DNA of 64,000 nt from Chitinophagaceae bacterium IBVUCB2 (GTDB lineage: Bacteria; Bacteroidota; Bacteroidia; Chitinophagales; Chitinophagaceae), in the NCBI GenBank assembly GCA_002127295.1, contig NFUV01000001.1, positions 1,550,001-1,614,000 of the forward strand. The letters are read 5' to 3'. Positions 35,427 to 43,918 of this stretch are shown here, one piece after another. Numbering within the stretch: position 1 is the first letter of the stretch; each line of letters begins with the position of its first letter. The position numbers and the translations under genes were made by a program. The notes under the pieces are model-generated. The model worked only from the letters and a program-made list of their open reading frames with translations. It had not been told where the DNA came from and did no database searches.

Positions 35427-36530
35427 ATGAAATTTTCCAAATCAATACTCGCAAAAATAACTCCCAGTAAAAAGCATGAAATAAAAGTTGTTTTCGTCAT
35501 TGCCTTTGCATGGACAATTTTTGATTTTGTACATTTTTTATACCGCCGGGCTACGGAAGGACTTTCTTTAAAATATCAGGATCCCGATGTAAATCTTTTT
35601 AAAGAAGTTGCTCTTCGTGAGTTCAATGTCTTTTTGATCAGCCTGATTATAGGTTATGTCCTTGTATCTGTACTCCGCAATTATTTACGTAATTCATCGC
35701 TCTGGAAAAACCTTCTTCTTAAAACACTTATACTTGTTTTAGCCGCATTCGTAATGAATTTTTTCATTTATGTTACTTACGAGTGGTTGATTGCAAAAGA
35801 AACGGTGGGTGAGGCGTTGAATAAATTCGCTTACAATATGTTTCATACTAAATGGCTGTTAAAAAAAATGCCAGAATGGGTAGTTCTTTTTGTAGTCACA
35901 TTATTAGCTATTGAAATCAATGAAAAATATTCCCGTGGTGTTTTCCTGAATATTATGATTGGGAAATACCTGCAGCCGAAAGAGGAGAAAAGAATTATTA
36001 TGTTCCTTGATTTAAAAGACTCCACACCTATTGCCGAGCGATTAGGGAATATGGAATATTTTAAATTCATCCGTGATTTCATCTTTTATATTTCTTCCGG
36101 GATCATTCAACATGATGGCCGCATATATCAATATGTGGGAGATGAAATTGTGGTATGGTGGCCGGATTCAGAAGCAAATGCAAAAAAAACGGTGGCTGCA
36201 CTTATTACTGCAAGAAAAGAATTAAACACAAAAGCGGAATATTTTAGAAGAAGATATGGCACTATCCCCGAGTATAAGGCAGGAATACACATAGGCATTG
36301 TAACGGTAGGCCAGGTAGGGATTGTAAAAAAAGATCTTGTAATGAGCGGAGATACAATTAATACCGCAGCCCGTATCCGGACAGCTTGTACGGATGTAAA
36401 TCAAAAATACCTGGTTTCAAAAGAGATGGCAGAAATGCTTGATATGAAAGACTGGCAAACGGAAAGTGTAGGCCCTGTAGAAATGAAAGGAAAAAATGAA
36501 AACATGGAATTATTTGCTTTGAAAATTTAA
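35427..36530 (+). CDS. Membrane-bound class III adenylate/guanylate cyclase
   Basis: A 367-residue protein with four membrane helices in the first 165 residues (about 17-38, 66-85, 94-118 and 145-160) and a cytoplasmic class III cyclase domain (about 190-365). Both metal-binding Asp are present: Asp195 in FLDLKDST and Asp239 in YVGDEIVVWW. The transition-state Asn and Arg are in GDTINTAARI. The enzyme should therefore make a cyclic nucleotide from ATP or GTP; specificity is not safely readable. It is followed after 25 bases by a PAP2 phosphatase. A Pycsar-effector-like protein lies 1.6 kb downstream, which makes a signalling link possible but unproven. Confidence 0.9.
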   Translation: MKFSKSILAKITPSKKHEIKVVFVIAFAWTIFDFVHFLYRRATEGLSLKYQDPDVNLFKEVALREFNVFLISLIIGYVLVSVLRNYLRNSSLWKNLLLKTLILVLAAFVMNFFIYVTYEWLIAKETVGEALNKFAYNMFHTKWLLKKMPEWVVLFVVTLLAIEINEKYSRGVFLNIMIGKYLQPKEEKRIIMFLDLKDSTPIAERLGNMEYFKFIRDFIFYISSGIIQHDGRIYQYVGDEIVVWWPDSEANAKKTVAALITARKELNTKAEYFRRRYGTIPEYKAGIHIGIVTVGQVGIVKKDLVMSGDTINTAARIRTACTDVNQKYLVSKEMAEMLDMKDWQTESVGPVEMKGKNENMELFALKI

Positions 36531-36555
36531 CCTACATTAGAGGCAATACTGCTGC

Positions 36556-37242
36556 ATGAAAGAACGTTCTGCCAAACTTCAGAAAAAAGACCCGGTATTA
36601 TTACTTTCTACAAGACGGCCCCTGACCGTTATTGTTCCTATTGCAGTATTCTTACTTCTGCTATTGACAATTATTCTTGTTACCCGCAATCACTCAATAG
36701 ACCACGACGTCTTTAATGCCATCAGACCACTTGTATCGGATGGTACCACCAGTGTCATGCATTTCTTCTCTTTTTTGGGTAACCATATTTTTTTAGCTCC
36801 ACTCAGTTTATTGTTGATCATTTATTTTCTTATTCGAAAAAAGAAATGGATGGCCATTGAAACAGCCACAGTCATGATCAGCAGTGTATTACTCATGTCT
36901 TTATTGAAAAGATTGGTGCAGCGGCAACGTCCTGATTTTCCTATGGTAGAAGGAATCACCAATTTCAGTTTTCCCAGCGGACATTCTTTTATGAGTATGG
37001 TTTTTTATGGATTAATGATCTGGTATGCGGCTGCCTATATAGAGAACAGATGGGTGCGGCTTACTACGATCCTTATCTTATCCTTTATAATTGCAGCAAT
37101 AGGTTTTAGTCGCATCTACCTGCGGGTGCATTATGCCAGTGATGTAGTGGCCGGATTTTGCTTCGCTTATATCTGGCTGTTGGCTTGTATCTGGTTCGTT
37201 GATAAAAGAGAGGCTTCTTTCACTGTTATCAACAAAAATTAA
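36556..37242 (+). CDS. PAP2-family membrane phosphatase
   Basis: A 228-residue integral membrane phosphatase of the PAP2 family. All three signature motifs are present: KRLVQRQRP, PSGHSFMSM and SRIYLRVHYASDV, giving the catalytic His pair and Asp. There are about six membrane helices. Family members dephosphorylate phosphatidic acid, undecaprenyl diphosphate or related lipid phosphates on the outer face of the inner membrane. The gene is 25 bases after the cyclase and probably in the same operon. Its stop overlaps the stop of the convergent lipoprotein gene by 4 bases. Confidence 0.9.
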   Translation: MKERSAKLQKKDPVLLLSTRRPLTVIVPIAVFLLLLLTIILVTRNHSIDHDVFNAIRPLVSDGTTSVMHFFSFLGNHIFLAPLSLLLIIYFLIRKKKWMAIETATVMISSVLLMSLLKRLVQRQRPDFPMVEGITNFSFPSGHSFMSMVFYGLMIWYAAAYIENRWVRLTTILILSFIIAAIGFSRIYLRVHYASDVVAGFCFAYIWLLACIWFVDKREASFTVINKN

Positions 37243-38099
37243 GGCTTATAAATAAATCGCAAAATATTCCCCCTCGCATTTACTCCTTCGTTAGAGATAT
37301 ACATATCCCCTTTTGATTTAAATGCTATGCCTTCCGGCTGCGGAAACAATTTTTTTGATAATGTATAGACTGACTCTGGTTTCCCATTGAGGTCGGCAAT
37401 AACCAATAAGTTACTGGCAGAAGAAATAATAAATAGTTTATTTAAAACAGGATGAATGGCCGCACCTGATGGTTGAAACTTAGATGTTTTTTTAGGAGAC
37501 ATTGCCTCTATGGCTTTTGCGTCAATTCTGTATAATGGTTTATTGTCAAATCCAATTGAATCAAGATAAAAAGCGAATGCACTTACCGAAGTTTTATCAT
37601 CAATCTCGCAGTTTTTACAAATCACCACCAATGCTTTTCTCGTAGAGTCATAGTACATCGCTTCAAAATCGTTGGGCCCAGCAATGGTCAACTTACCTAC
37701 TTCTTCCCCGTATGCTTTATTTGCAGTGTCCTTAATAAACTTAGTTATTACTCCATCGCTTTTTAAAATATAGGGTACATCACCTACCAGTGCGATGTCT
37801 TCGTAATCGCCTTTTCCACCAAAAACATATTCGGATTTTATGGCTTTATTTTCACGGTCAAGAAAAAACAATTTACCAGCTTCATCATAATGAGCAATAA
37901 ACTCATCCTTTTTTGTATCCCAGGCAAGACCAGAAATTTCTTTAAGTTTCAAATCCAGTTTGTGCTCAAATACTTCAGAAAAGTTATAATGAGGCGGAGA
38001 TTTCAGAATAATCTTCTTTTGCTTGCAGCTCATCACAAACATTACTAATATAACAGGGACCAGTGCAATAAACGGTAGCCGAAATTTTAAAATACCCAT
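37239..38099 (-). CDS. SdiA-regulated-type beta-propeller lipoprotein
   Basis: A 286-residue lipoprotein from ATG 38099 (MGILKFRLPF); the frame extends to a TTG at 38126. The signal ends in a lipobox VMSC followed by KQKK. The mature part matches the SdiA-regulated family: LKLKEISGLAWDTKKDEFIAH, GGKGDYEDIALVG, GPNDFEAMYYD, PSGAAIHPVLNKLFIIS and PQPEGIAFKSKGDMYISNEG. These proteins form a beta-propeller of unclear role, possibly binding or hydrolysing a small molecule. It is divergent from the HD/Pycsar-like gene (46 bases between starts) and convergent with PAP2. Confidence 0.75.
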   Translation of the reverse strand: MGILKFRLPFIALVPVILVMFVMSCKQKKIILKSPPHYNFSEVFEHKLDLKLKEISGLAWDTKKDEFIAHYDEAGKLFFLDRENKAIKSEYVFGGKGDYEDIALVGDVPYILKSDGVITKFIKDTANKAYGEEVGKLTIAGPNDFEAMYYDSTRKALVVICKNCEIDDKTSVSAFAFYLDSIGFDNKPLYRIDAKAIEAMSPKKTSKFQPSGAAIHPVLNKLFIISSASNLLVIADLNGKPESVYTLSKKLFPQPEGIAFKSKGDMYISNEGVNARGNILRFIYKP

Positions 38100-38109
38100 T
38101 CTTCTTATT

Positions 38110-38138
38110 TTGTTTAAATTTATCAAAACTTATCTTTA
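38110..38138 (+). promoter_or_regulatory. Promoter for the HD/Pycsar-effector-like gene
   Basis: TTG at 38110-38112 (TTTG from 38109), an 18-base spacer and TATCTTTA at 38131-38138, one base off the TAnnTTTG consensus. It ends 7 bases before the ATG at 38146, giving a near-leaderless mRNA, and supports that start against the longer frame from 38023. Confidence 0.5.
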
Positions 38139-38145
38139 TAGTATC

Positions 38146-39411
38146 ATGGATAATCAGTTGCTTCTTTTAACACATGCCCGGGAGTTTGCCACGAACCTGA
38201 TATTGACCAAAGTTAGTAAAAGTGTAAAATTTCATACACTGCAACATACGGAAGAAGTTGTATCTGCCTGCGAAAGAATTGCAGAACACCACGAAATATC
38301 CGCCGATGACAGGCTGGCTCTGCTTATAGGAGCCTGGTTTCACGATACAGGCTATACCAGCGGACATGCCCGAAATCATGAAGCTGTTAGTGTACAGATC
38401 GCCACCGATTTCCTGGCTGTACATAATGCCAACGAGGAGTTTGTTGCGAAAGTAACTGGCTGTATCAGTGCTACTCAAATGCCGCATAATCCAAAAAATC
38501 TTATTGAGCAAATTATATGCGATGCAGATCTGTTTCACCTGGGAACAGAAGCATTTAAAGAAAAAAGTCGTTTACTACTTGAAGAGTTGCGAGACTTTGG
38601 TGGTGAAGACTTGTCAAAAAAAGAATGGCGACAAAACAATATAGCTTTCCTGGAAGCTCATAAATATTTTACTGCCTTTGGGCAGGAAAAATTGCAGCCG
38701 GTAAAAGAAAAACACCTGGCTGAGTTAAAAGATAAAAAAGCGGAGGATATTATGCCAAAACCTGATAAAAAAAATAGTAAAGAGAAGGAAAAGCCAAAAG
38801 AAAAAAATAAACTGGGCCTTTCCCCTGAGCAAGCTGCTGCTGCTAAAAAAGCAAAAGAGTCGGAACGGGGTATATCTACTGTTTTTCGTATCGTATCACA
38901 AACGCAGAACAACCTGAGCCAGATGGCGGATTCCAAAGCCAACATACTTATTTCAGTGAATGCAATTATTCTCTCGATTGTAATATCTACTCTCTTTACC
39001 AAATTAGAAACAAACAGCAACCTGCAAATACCGGTTGTAACATTAGTAACGGTTTGTGTAGTAGTAATTGTATTTTCTATTTTGGCTACAAGGCCTAACA
39101 TTAACCATGGAACTTTTACGCAAGAAGATATTCATAATAAAAGAACGAATTTGTTGTTCTTTGGTAATTTTTACAAAATGACCTTGCCAGATTATGATTG
39201 GGCCATGAATGAAATGATGGCTGACAGGGATTATCTCTACAGCAGTGTGGTGAAAGACAACTACTTTTTAGGAGTAGTATTGGCCAAGAAATACAAATTC
39301 TTACGGATAGCTTATAATATCTTCATGTATGGGTTAATAATATCTATGCTGGCATTTGCACTGGCATTTATATTGCCTGCACCAGTTGAAGTATATGCGC
39401 CACCACAATAA
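38146..39411 (+). CDS. HD-domain protein fused to a Pycsar-effector-like membrane domain
   Basis: A 421-residue protein from ATG 38146. Residues about 15-180 form an HD phosphohydrolase domain with His34 (HTLQHTEEV), His66-Asp67 (WFHDTGY) and Asp126/Asp128 (CDADLF), so the metal site looks complete. A lysine-rich linker follows (about 190-240). Residues about 255-421 form a membrane module starting ADSKANILISVNAI, with two adjacent helices, a segment THGTF-like NHGTFTQEDI, and a final helix pair. This resembles the family annotated as Pycsar system effector (transmembrane effectors that disrupt the membrane on binding cyclic nucleotides). Here the usual cyclic-nucleotide-binding domain is absent and the HD domain takes its place. 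The Pycsar call is from memory of the family. A class III cyclase lies 1.6 kb upstream. Confidence 0.75.
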   Translation: MDNQLLLLTHAREFATNLILTKVSKSVKFHTLQHTEEVVSACERIAEHHEISADDRLALLIGAWFHDTGYTSGHARNHEAVSVQIATDFLAVHNANEEFVAKVTGCISATQMPHNPKNLIEQIICDADLFHLGTEAFKEKSRLLLEELRDFGGEDLSKKEWRQNNIAFLEAHKYFTAFGQEKLQPVKEKHLAELKDKKAEDIMPKPDKKNSKEKEKPKEKNKLGLSPEQAAAAKKAKESERGISTVFRIVSQTQNNLSQMADSKANILISVNAIILSIVISTLFTKLETNSNLQIPVVTLVTVCVVVIVFSILATRPNINHGTFTQEDIHNKRTNLLFFGNFYKMTLPDYDWAMNEMMADRDYLYSSVVKDNYFLGVVLAKKYKFLRIAYNIFMYGLIISMLAFALAFILPAPVEVYAPPQ

Positions 39412-39430
39412 ATATTACTTACCAATAATA

Positions 39431-39463
39431 AAAAAATGCCTTCAGTTGCTGAAGGCATTTTTT
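39431..39463. terminator. Bidirectional terminator
   Basis: AAAAAATGCCTTCAG-TTG-CTGAAGGCATTTTTT forms a perfect 15-bp stem with a 3-base loop, with A and T runs at the ends, between two convergent genes. It should work in both directions. Confidence 0.9.
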
Positions 39464-39470
39464 GTGCATT

Positions 39471-39914
39471 TTATTTTGGCAAATGTGCAATTAACTCTAC
39501 TTCCAGTCTTGCATCATGCATAAATAAACGGGCTACCTGCATCCAGGTGGCGGCGGGGTAATCACCTTTATAAAAAACTTTACGGGCATCGTTATATCTT
39601 TTCATAGCTTCCATATCGGTAGTGTACAAATTTTCTTTCACTACATTCTGAAAAGTGGCCCCATAACTTTTTAGTGATTTTTCCAATGCCCTGTACACAC
39701 TGGTAATTCCTGCTGCTGTTACATCCATAGCTACTGCACCGGATATATACAGCACATTATCCACTTTTACAACCTGTACATAACCGGCACTGGTATCTTG
39801 TTTCAACGGGTCATCCCAATGCCATTTGTCTTTTTTAATGGTATTGTTTTGCGCCTGTATTGTTAATAGAAAGGCACCTTGAAATAAAAAAAATAATACT
39901 AATAGCTTCTTCAT
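39471..39914 (-). CDS. Secreted RidA-family protein
   Basis: A 147-residue protein with a signal peptide (MKKLLVLFFLFQGAFLLTIQAQ) followed by a RidA/YjgF-YER057c-UK114 domain. Visible family features are VDNVLYISGAVAMD, VYRALEKSLKSYG, VVKENLYTTDME and PAATWMQVARLF. Cytoplasmic RidA deaminates reactive enamines and imines. Export of a RidA-like protein is less typical and suggests a different, unknown substrate in the periplasm. The conserved late Arg of active RidA may be the Arg in QVARLF. The gene follows the korA terminator and is probably transcribed alone. Confidence 0.8.
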   Translation of the reverse strand: MKKLLVLFFLFQGAFLLTIQAQNNTIKKDKWHWDDPLKQDTSAGYVQVVKVDNVLYISGAVAMDVTAAGITSVYRALEKSLKSYGATFQNVVKENLYTTDMEAMKRYNDARKVFYKGDYPAATWMQVARLFMHDARLEVELIAHLPK

Positions 39915-39964
39915 AAAACAAAGTTTTATCGAATATAAAAAGGAGAAAGATCAATTAAAACTAA

Positions 39965-39992
39965 AAATCCACCGGCGGTAACCAGTGGATTT
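39965..39992 (-). terminator. Terminator after korA
   Basis: AAATCCAC and GTGGATTT (39965-39972 and 39985-39992) form an 8-bp stem with a 12-base loop. On the minus strand this lies about 27 bases after the korA stop and is followed by a short T run. Confidence 0.6.
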
Positions 39993-40018
39993 GCTATTAT
40001 TTTTTTGTATCATTTATT

Positions 40019-41869
40019 TTATTCGGCCAGCATTTCTTCCAGCTTCATCAACAATTCTGTTTTAGTAATTGGCACACCCATTATTTTATTGTAGCCTTTT
40101 GCATCTACATAATAAACATCACGGATGATTTTTATCAGCTGCCCGTTATTAATTTCTGGAATCAATACCGTATCGAAGTTTTTAATAATGTCGCCCAGGT
40201 TTTTAGGGAAAGGCCGTACATAGCGTAAATGTGCATGGCTTATTGCATGACCTTTTGCCTGCAACTCTGCTACCGCCGATTTGATGGCACCATAGGTAGA
40301 CCCCCAGCCCAACACTAATATCTTTCCTTTTTCAGGACCGCTATCCAATTTTTGCTCCGGAATATATTCAGCGATCTTATCTACTTTTTCCTGCCGGATC
40401 TTCACCATCAGCTGGTGGTTCTCCGGTTCGTAGCTGATATTACCGGTTACGTTTTGCTTTTCCAGTCCGCCAATGCGATGCTCCAATCCGGCAGTGCCCG
40501 GAATAGCCCAGGGTCTTGCTAATTTTTCATCCCTTGAGTAAGGTTGTAATTTTTCTTCCTGGTCGCCCAACTGTGTTTTAAATTTCACTGGTATAGGTCT
40601 CAATGATTCTGAATTTGGAAATTTCCAAGGTTCGGCACCGTTAGCAATATAACCATCACTTAAGAAAATAACCGGCGTCATATGTTGTACAGAAATACGT
40701 ACGGCTTCATACACGGCATCAAAACAATCTGCCGGAGTTGATGCAGATACAATTGGCATCGGGCATTCACCATTTCTGCCATAGTATGCTTGCAGCAGAT
40801 CACTTTGTTCTGTTTTGGTGGGAAGACCCGTTGATGGGCCACCTCTTTGAATATCTATAATGAGTAATGGAATTTCCAACATAACTGCCAAACCCATTGC
40901 TTCCCCTTTTAAAGCCATACCCGGACCAGATGTAGTAGTAACACCTAATGAACCACCATACGCTGCACCAATGGCAGATGTAATAGCAGCGATCTCATCT
41001 TCGGCCTGGTAGGTACGAACACCAAAATTTTTATACTTCGCTAACTCATGTAAAATATCTGATGCCGGTGTGATTGGATAAGAACCAAGGAACATAGGTA
41101 AGCCGCTTTTTTGCGAAGCAGCTATCAATCCCAATGATACTGCCTGGTTACCCATAATGGAACGGTAAGTACCCGGATCCATTTTCGCTTTCTCTACTGT
41201 ATAAGTAGTAGTGAATATTTCTGTCGTATCCCCATAATTATATCCTGCCTGCAATACTTTTACATTGCTTTCAAATATCTCAGGCTTCTTACCAAATTTC
41301 TCTTTTAAGAAACCAATTGTGTTTTCCATATCCCGGTTATACATGAAATACAGGAAGCCAAGCACAAACATATTTTTAGCCCTGTCCTTTTCTTTCATCC
41401 CCATCGTAAAATCCTTCAGCGCCTCTCTTGTCATCTTCGTCACATCCATTTTTATTACCTCGTAGTTGGCCAGACTATCATTTTCTATAGGATTCTCCCC
41501 TTCCGGGTAATTAGCAAGACGAAGATTTTTTCCATCAAAGCCATCGGTGTTGACGATGATCTTACCACCTTTCTTTAAGGCCGACAAATTCGTTTTTAAT
41601 GCCGCAGCATTCATAGCCACCAATACATCACAACTATCGCCGGGAGTAAAGATGCGGTCGCTTGAAAAACGGAGCTGGTAACCGCTTACGCCGGGCAATG
41701 TACCTATGGGGGCCCTTATCTCCGCCGGAAAATCCGGGAAGGTAGAAAGGTCGATACCGAGCATGGCGGTATTATTGGTAAACTGGGTTCCGGTTAATTG
41801 CATACCATCTCCACTATCGCCGGCGAATTTTATAACTACATCTTGTAATACTTCCTGTTTGCGTACCAT
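40019..41869 (-). CDS. korA: 2-oxoacid:ferredoxin oxidoreductase, fused gamma-alpha subunit
   Basis: A 616-residue KorA-type protein. The N-terminal gamma-like domain (about 8-195) carries FAGDSGDGMQLTG and FPDFPAEIRAPIGT. The alpha domain (about 215-615) carries NQAVSLGLIAAS, LGSYPITPASDIL, YQAEDEIAAITSAIGAAYGG, TSGPGMALKGEAMG and QRGGPSTGLPTKTEQ. With the beta subunit, which binds thiamine diphosphate and an Fe-S cluster, it would interconvert 2-oxoglutarate and succinyl-CoA + CO2 using ferredoxin. The usual neighbour korB is not present: downstream is a terminator then ridA, and upstream is the PIN/ASCH insert. Substrate preference between 2-oxoglutarate and other 2-oxoacids is not certain. 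Confidence 0.88.
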   Translation of the reverse strand: MVRKQEVLQDVVIKFAGDSGDGMQLTGTQFTNNTAMLGIDLSTFPDFPAEIRAPIGTLPGVSGYQLRFSSDRIFTPGDSCDVLVAMNAAALKTNLSALKKGGKIIVNTDGFDGKNLRLANYPEGENPIENDSLANYEVIKMDVTKMTREALKDFTMGMKEKDRAKNMFVLGFLYFMYNRDMENTIGFLKEKFGKKPEIFESNVKVLQAGYNYGDTTEIFTTTYTVEKAKMDPGTYRSIMGNQAVSLGLIAASQKSGLPMFLGSYPITPASDILHELAKYKNFGVRTYQAEDEIAAITSAIGAAYGGSLGVTTTSGPGMALKGEAMGLAVMLEIPLLIIDIQRGGPSTGLPTKTEQSDLLQAYYGRNGECPMPIVSASTPADCFDAVYEAVRISVQHMTPVIFLSDGYIANGAEPWKFPNSESLRPIPVKFKTQLGDQEEKLQPYSRDEKLARPWAIPGTAGLEHRIGGLEKQNVTGNISYEPENHQLMVKIRQEKVDKIAEYIPEQKLDSGPEKGKILVLGWGSTYGAIKSAVAELQAKGHAISHAHLRYVRPFPKNLGDIIKNFDTVLIPEINNGQLIKIIRDVYYVDAKGYNKIMGVPITKTELLMKLEEMLAE

Positions 41870-42022
41870 AGCTGAATTTTGATGTTGCGAAATTAAACAA
41901 GTTATGGGTGGTTTTGAAGGGGAATTTTGAGGGGAAAGCGGTGGTTTCCTGTTGAAGGAGTTGTGTATATTTATGAGTTGTGTGCTATGCTATCGGAGAC
42001 CATACACCATCAAACCAGCCAA

Positions 42023-43522
42023 ATGAAAGTTTTACTTGACACAAACATTATTATTCATAGGGAAGCTTCCAAAGTAATAAACCAAGACATTGGCATTTTG
42101 TTCAATTGGCTTGACAAACTCAAATATTCCAAATACATACATCCTGCGACAGTTGAGGAATTGAACAGAAATCAAGACCCACAAACTGTGGCTACAATGG
42201 CAATTAAAATTGGTAGCTATAACCTAGTCCGAAACCTTGCACCAACAAGTGAAACATTAGAAAGAGTAAGTAAGCAAATTGACACCGCACCAAATGATGC
42301 CAACGACACTAAAATTCTAAATGAAGTATTTTGTGACAGAGTTGATATTCTAATTTCAGAAGATAAGAAAATACATACGAAAGCCCAATTGTTGGGTATT
42401 GCCGACAAAGTTTTTAAAATTGACCAATTTCTTGAAAAGGCGACAGCGGAAAACCCTGACTTAGTTGACTACAAAATTTTAGCTGTAAAAAAAGTTGATT
42501 TTGCCCAAGTCACTTTACAAGATAGTTTTTTTGATAGCTTTCGGGAAGACTATATCGGTTTCGACAAATGGTTTAACAAAAAAGCAGATGAAATCGCATA
42601 CGTATGCTATAGCAATAATATTCTTTCTGCTTTTTTGTACATTAAAGTAGAAGATGAAAACGAGAACTATTCAGATATTGAACCAAATTTTAAAAGAAAA
42701 AAACGTTTAAAGATTGGGACTTTAAAAGTTATAAGCAATGGATTCAAAATTGGTGAGAGGTTTCTGAAAATAATTTTTGATAATGCTTTGCAGTATGGAG
42801 TGACGGAAATTTATGTCACAATATTTGATAAACGTCCTGAACAACTTCGATTAATTACTTTGCTTGAAGATTGGGGTTTTGAATATTACGGAATCAAAAA
42901 GACACAAACGGGTGATGAAAAGGTTTACACTAAATATTTTGAGAAAAATCAAGAAGTAAATATTGAGCAACCAAAAAAGACTTTCCCTTTCAGTTCGACA
43001 GAAAGCAAAATCTATATTGTTCCCATTTACCCAGAATATCACACTGAACTTTTCCCCGACTCAATTTTAAAAACTGAGTCGCCAAAAAATTTTACAGAAA
43101 ATGAACCACATAGGAATGCTTTAAGTAAGGTTTATATTTCACGTTCGCATTTCAAAGACTTGAAGCCCGGTGATATAATCGTATTTTATCGAACCGGTAC
43201 TGTTTATAAAGGTGTTGTAACAACGTATGGTATTGTTGAATCTATAAACACAAATATTCCTGATGTCAATACGTTCATTCAAATATGTAGAAAGCGAAGT
43301 GTGTTTAATGATGAAGAATTGAAAAAATTCTGGAATTATTATCCAAATCTTAAACCTTTTATCGTAAATTTTTTATATACCTATTCTTACAAAAAAAGAC
43401 CAAATCTAAAATGGCTCAACGATAATGGCATTATTCCCAATATCTTTGACATGCCGAGAGGGTTTAGAGAAATAAGCCGACAAGATTTTATTAAAATTGC
43501 AAATTACTCCATAGGAAAATGA
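42023..43522 (+). CDS. PIN nuclease-GNAT-PUA-like three-domain protein
   Basis: A 499-residue protein from ATG 42023 (MKVLLDTNIII); the longer frame begins at TTG 41927 within non-coding DNA. Residues 1-135 are a PIN RNase domain with acidic residues Asp6, Glu45/46, Asp95 and Asp114. Residues about 165-330 resemble a GNAT acetyltransferase (DFAQVTLQDSFFDSF start, motif A region KIGTLKVISNGFKIGERFL, and LLEDWGFEYYGIKK). Residues about 350-499 look like a PUA/EVE-type RNA- or modified-base-binding domain (VYISRSHFKDLKPGDIIVFY, VVTTYGIVE). Its stop overlaps the next ATG by 4 bases (ATGA), so the two are co-translated. The domains all belong to RNA-targeting toxin or RNA-modification families, suggesting a toxin or defence role. 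It sits in an insert ended by an attC-like palindrome. Confidence 0.8.
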   Translation: MKVLLDTNIIIHREASKVINQDIGILFNWLDKLKYSKYIHPATVEELNRNQDPQTVATMAIKIGSYNLVRNLAPTSETLERVSKQIDTAPNDANDTKILNEVFCDRVDILISEDKKIHTKAQLLGIADKVFKIDQFLEKATAENPDLVDYKILAVKKVDFAQVTLQDSFFDSFREDYIGFDKWFNKKADEIAYVCYSNNILSAFLYIKVEDENENYSDIEPNFKRKKRLKIGTLKVISNGFKIGERFLKIIFDNALQYGVTEIYVTIFDKRPEQLRLITLLEDWGFEYYGIKKTQTGDEKVYTKYFEKNQEVNIEQPKKTFPFSSTESKIYIVPIYPEYHTELFPDSILKTESPKNFTENEPHRNALSKVYISRSHFKDLKPGDIIVFYRTGTVYKGVVTTYGIVESINTNIPDVNTFIQICRKRSVFNDEELKKFWNYYPNLKPFIVNFLYTYSYKKRPNLKWLNDNGIIPNIFDMPRGFREISRQDFIKIANYSIGK

Positions 43523-43896
43523 AAGTAGTCTTATCAATCAAACCAGAATTCGCATTTAAAATATTTGACGGAACTAAAAGATTTGAATTCCGTAAGGCAA
43601 TTTTTAAAAATAGTAATATTAAGACAGTAATTGTTTATGCGTCCTCGCCTGTTCAGCAAGTGATTGGCGAATTTGAAATAGAAAAGATTATTAACAAGGA
43701 CATTGATGCTCTTTGGAAATTGACGCAAGATTTTTCGGGAATAACAGAGGATTACTTTTATCAGTATTTTGAAAATCGAGCCGATGGATTTGCTATACAA
43801 ATCAAAAAGACAAAGAAATACAGACAACCAAAATGTTTAAGAGCAGACTATAATTTGGTTCCACCACAATCCTTTGCTTACTATGTAAAATCATAA
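43519..43896 (+). CDS. ASCH-domain protein
   Basis: A 125-residue ASCH-domain protein. The signature G-x-K-x-x-E-x-R is present as GTKRFEFR near residues 18-25, after LSIKPEFAFKIFD. The rest continues the PUA-like fold (VYASSPVQQVIGEFEIEKI) and ends VPPQSFAYYVKS. ASCH domains are RNA-binding or, in some members, nucleoside-amide hydrolases. The gene overlaps the PIN-GNAT gene by 4 bases and thus probably acts with it, either as antitoxin-like partner or as a second RNA-binding factor. The attC-like element starts 23 bases after its stop. Confidence 0.82.
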   Translation: MKVVLSIKPEFAFKIFDGTKRFEFRKAIFKNSNIKTVIVYASSPVQQVIGEFEIEKIINKDIDALWKLTQDFSGITEDYFYQYFENRADGFAIQIKKTKKYRQPKCLRADYNLVPPQSFAYYVKS

Positions 43897-43918
43897 AGCG
43901 AACAAAGAAGCACAGCAT

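Noticed and set aside
38023-38145. N-terminal extension of the HD/Pycsar-like protein
   Set aside because: It overlaps the divergent lipoprotein gene's start and the likely promoter; ATG 38146 begins the HD domain naturally.
41927-42022. N-terminal extension of the PIN protein from TTG
   Set aside because: The PIN fold starts at MKVLLDTN (ATG 42023); the extension has no homology and starts with a rare codon.
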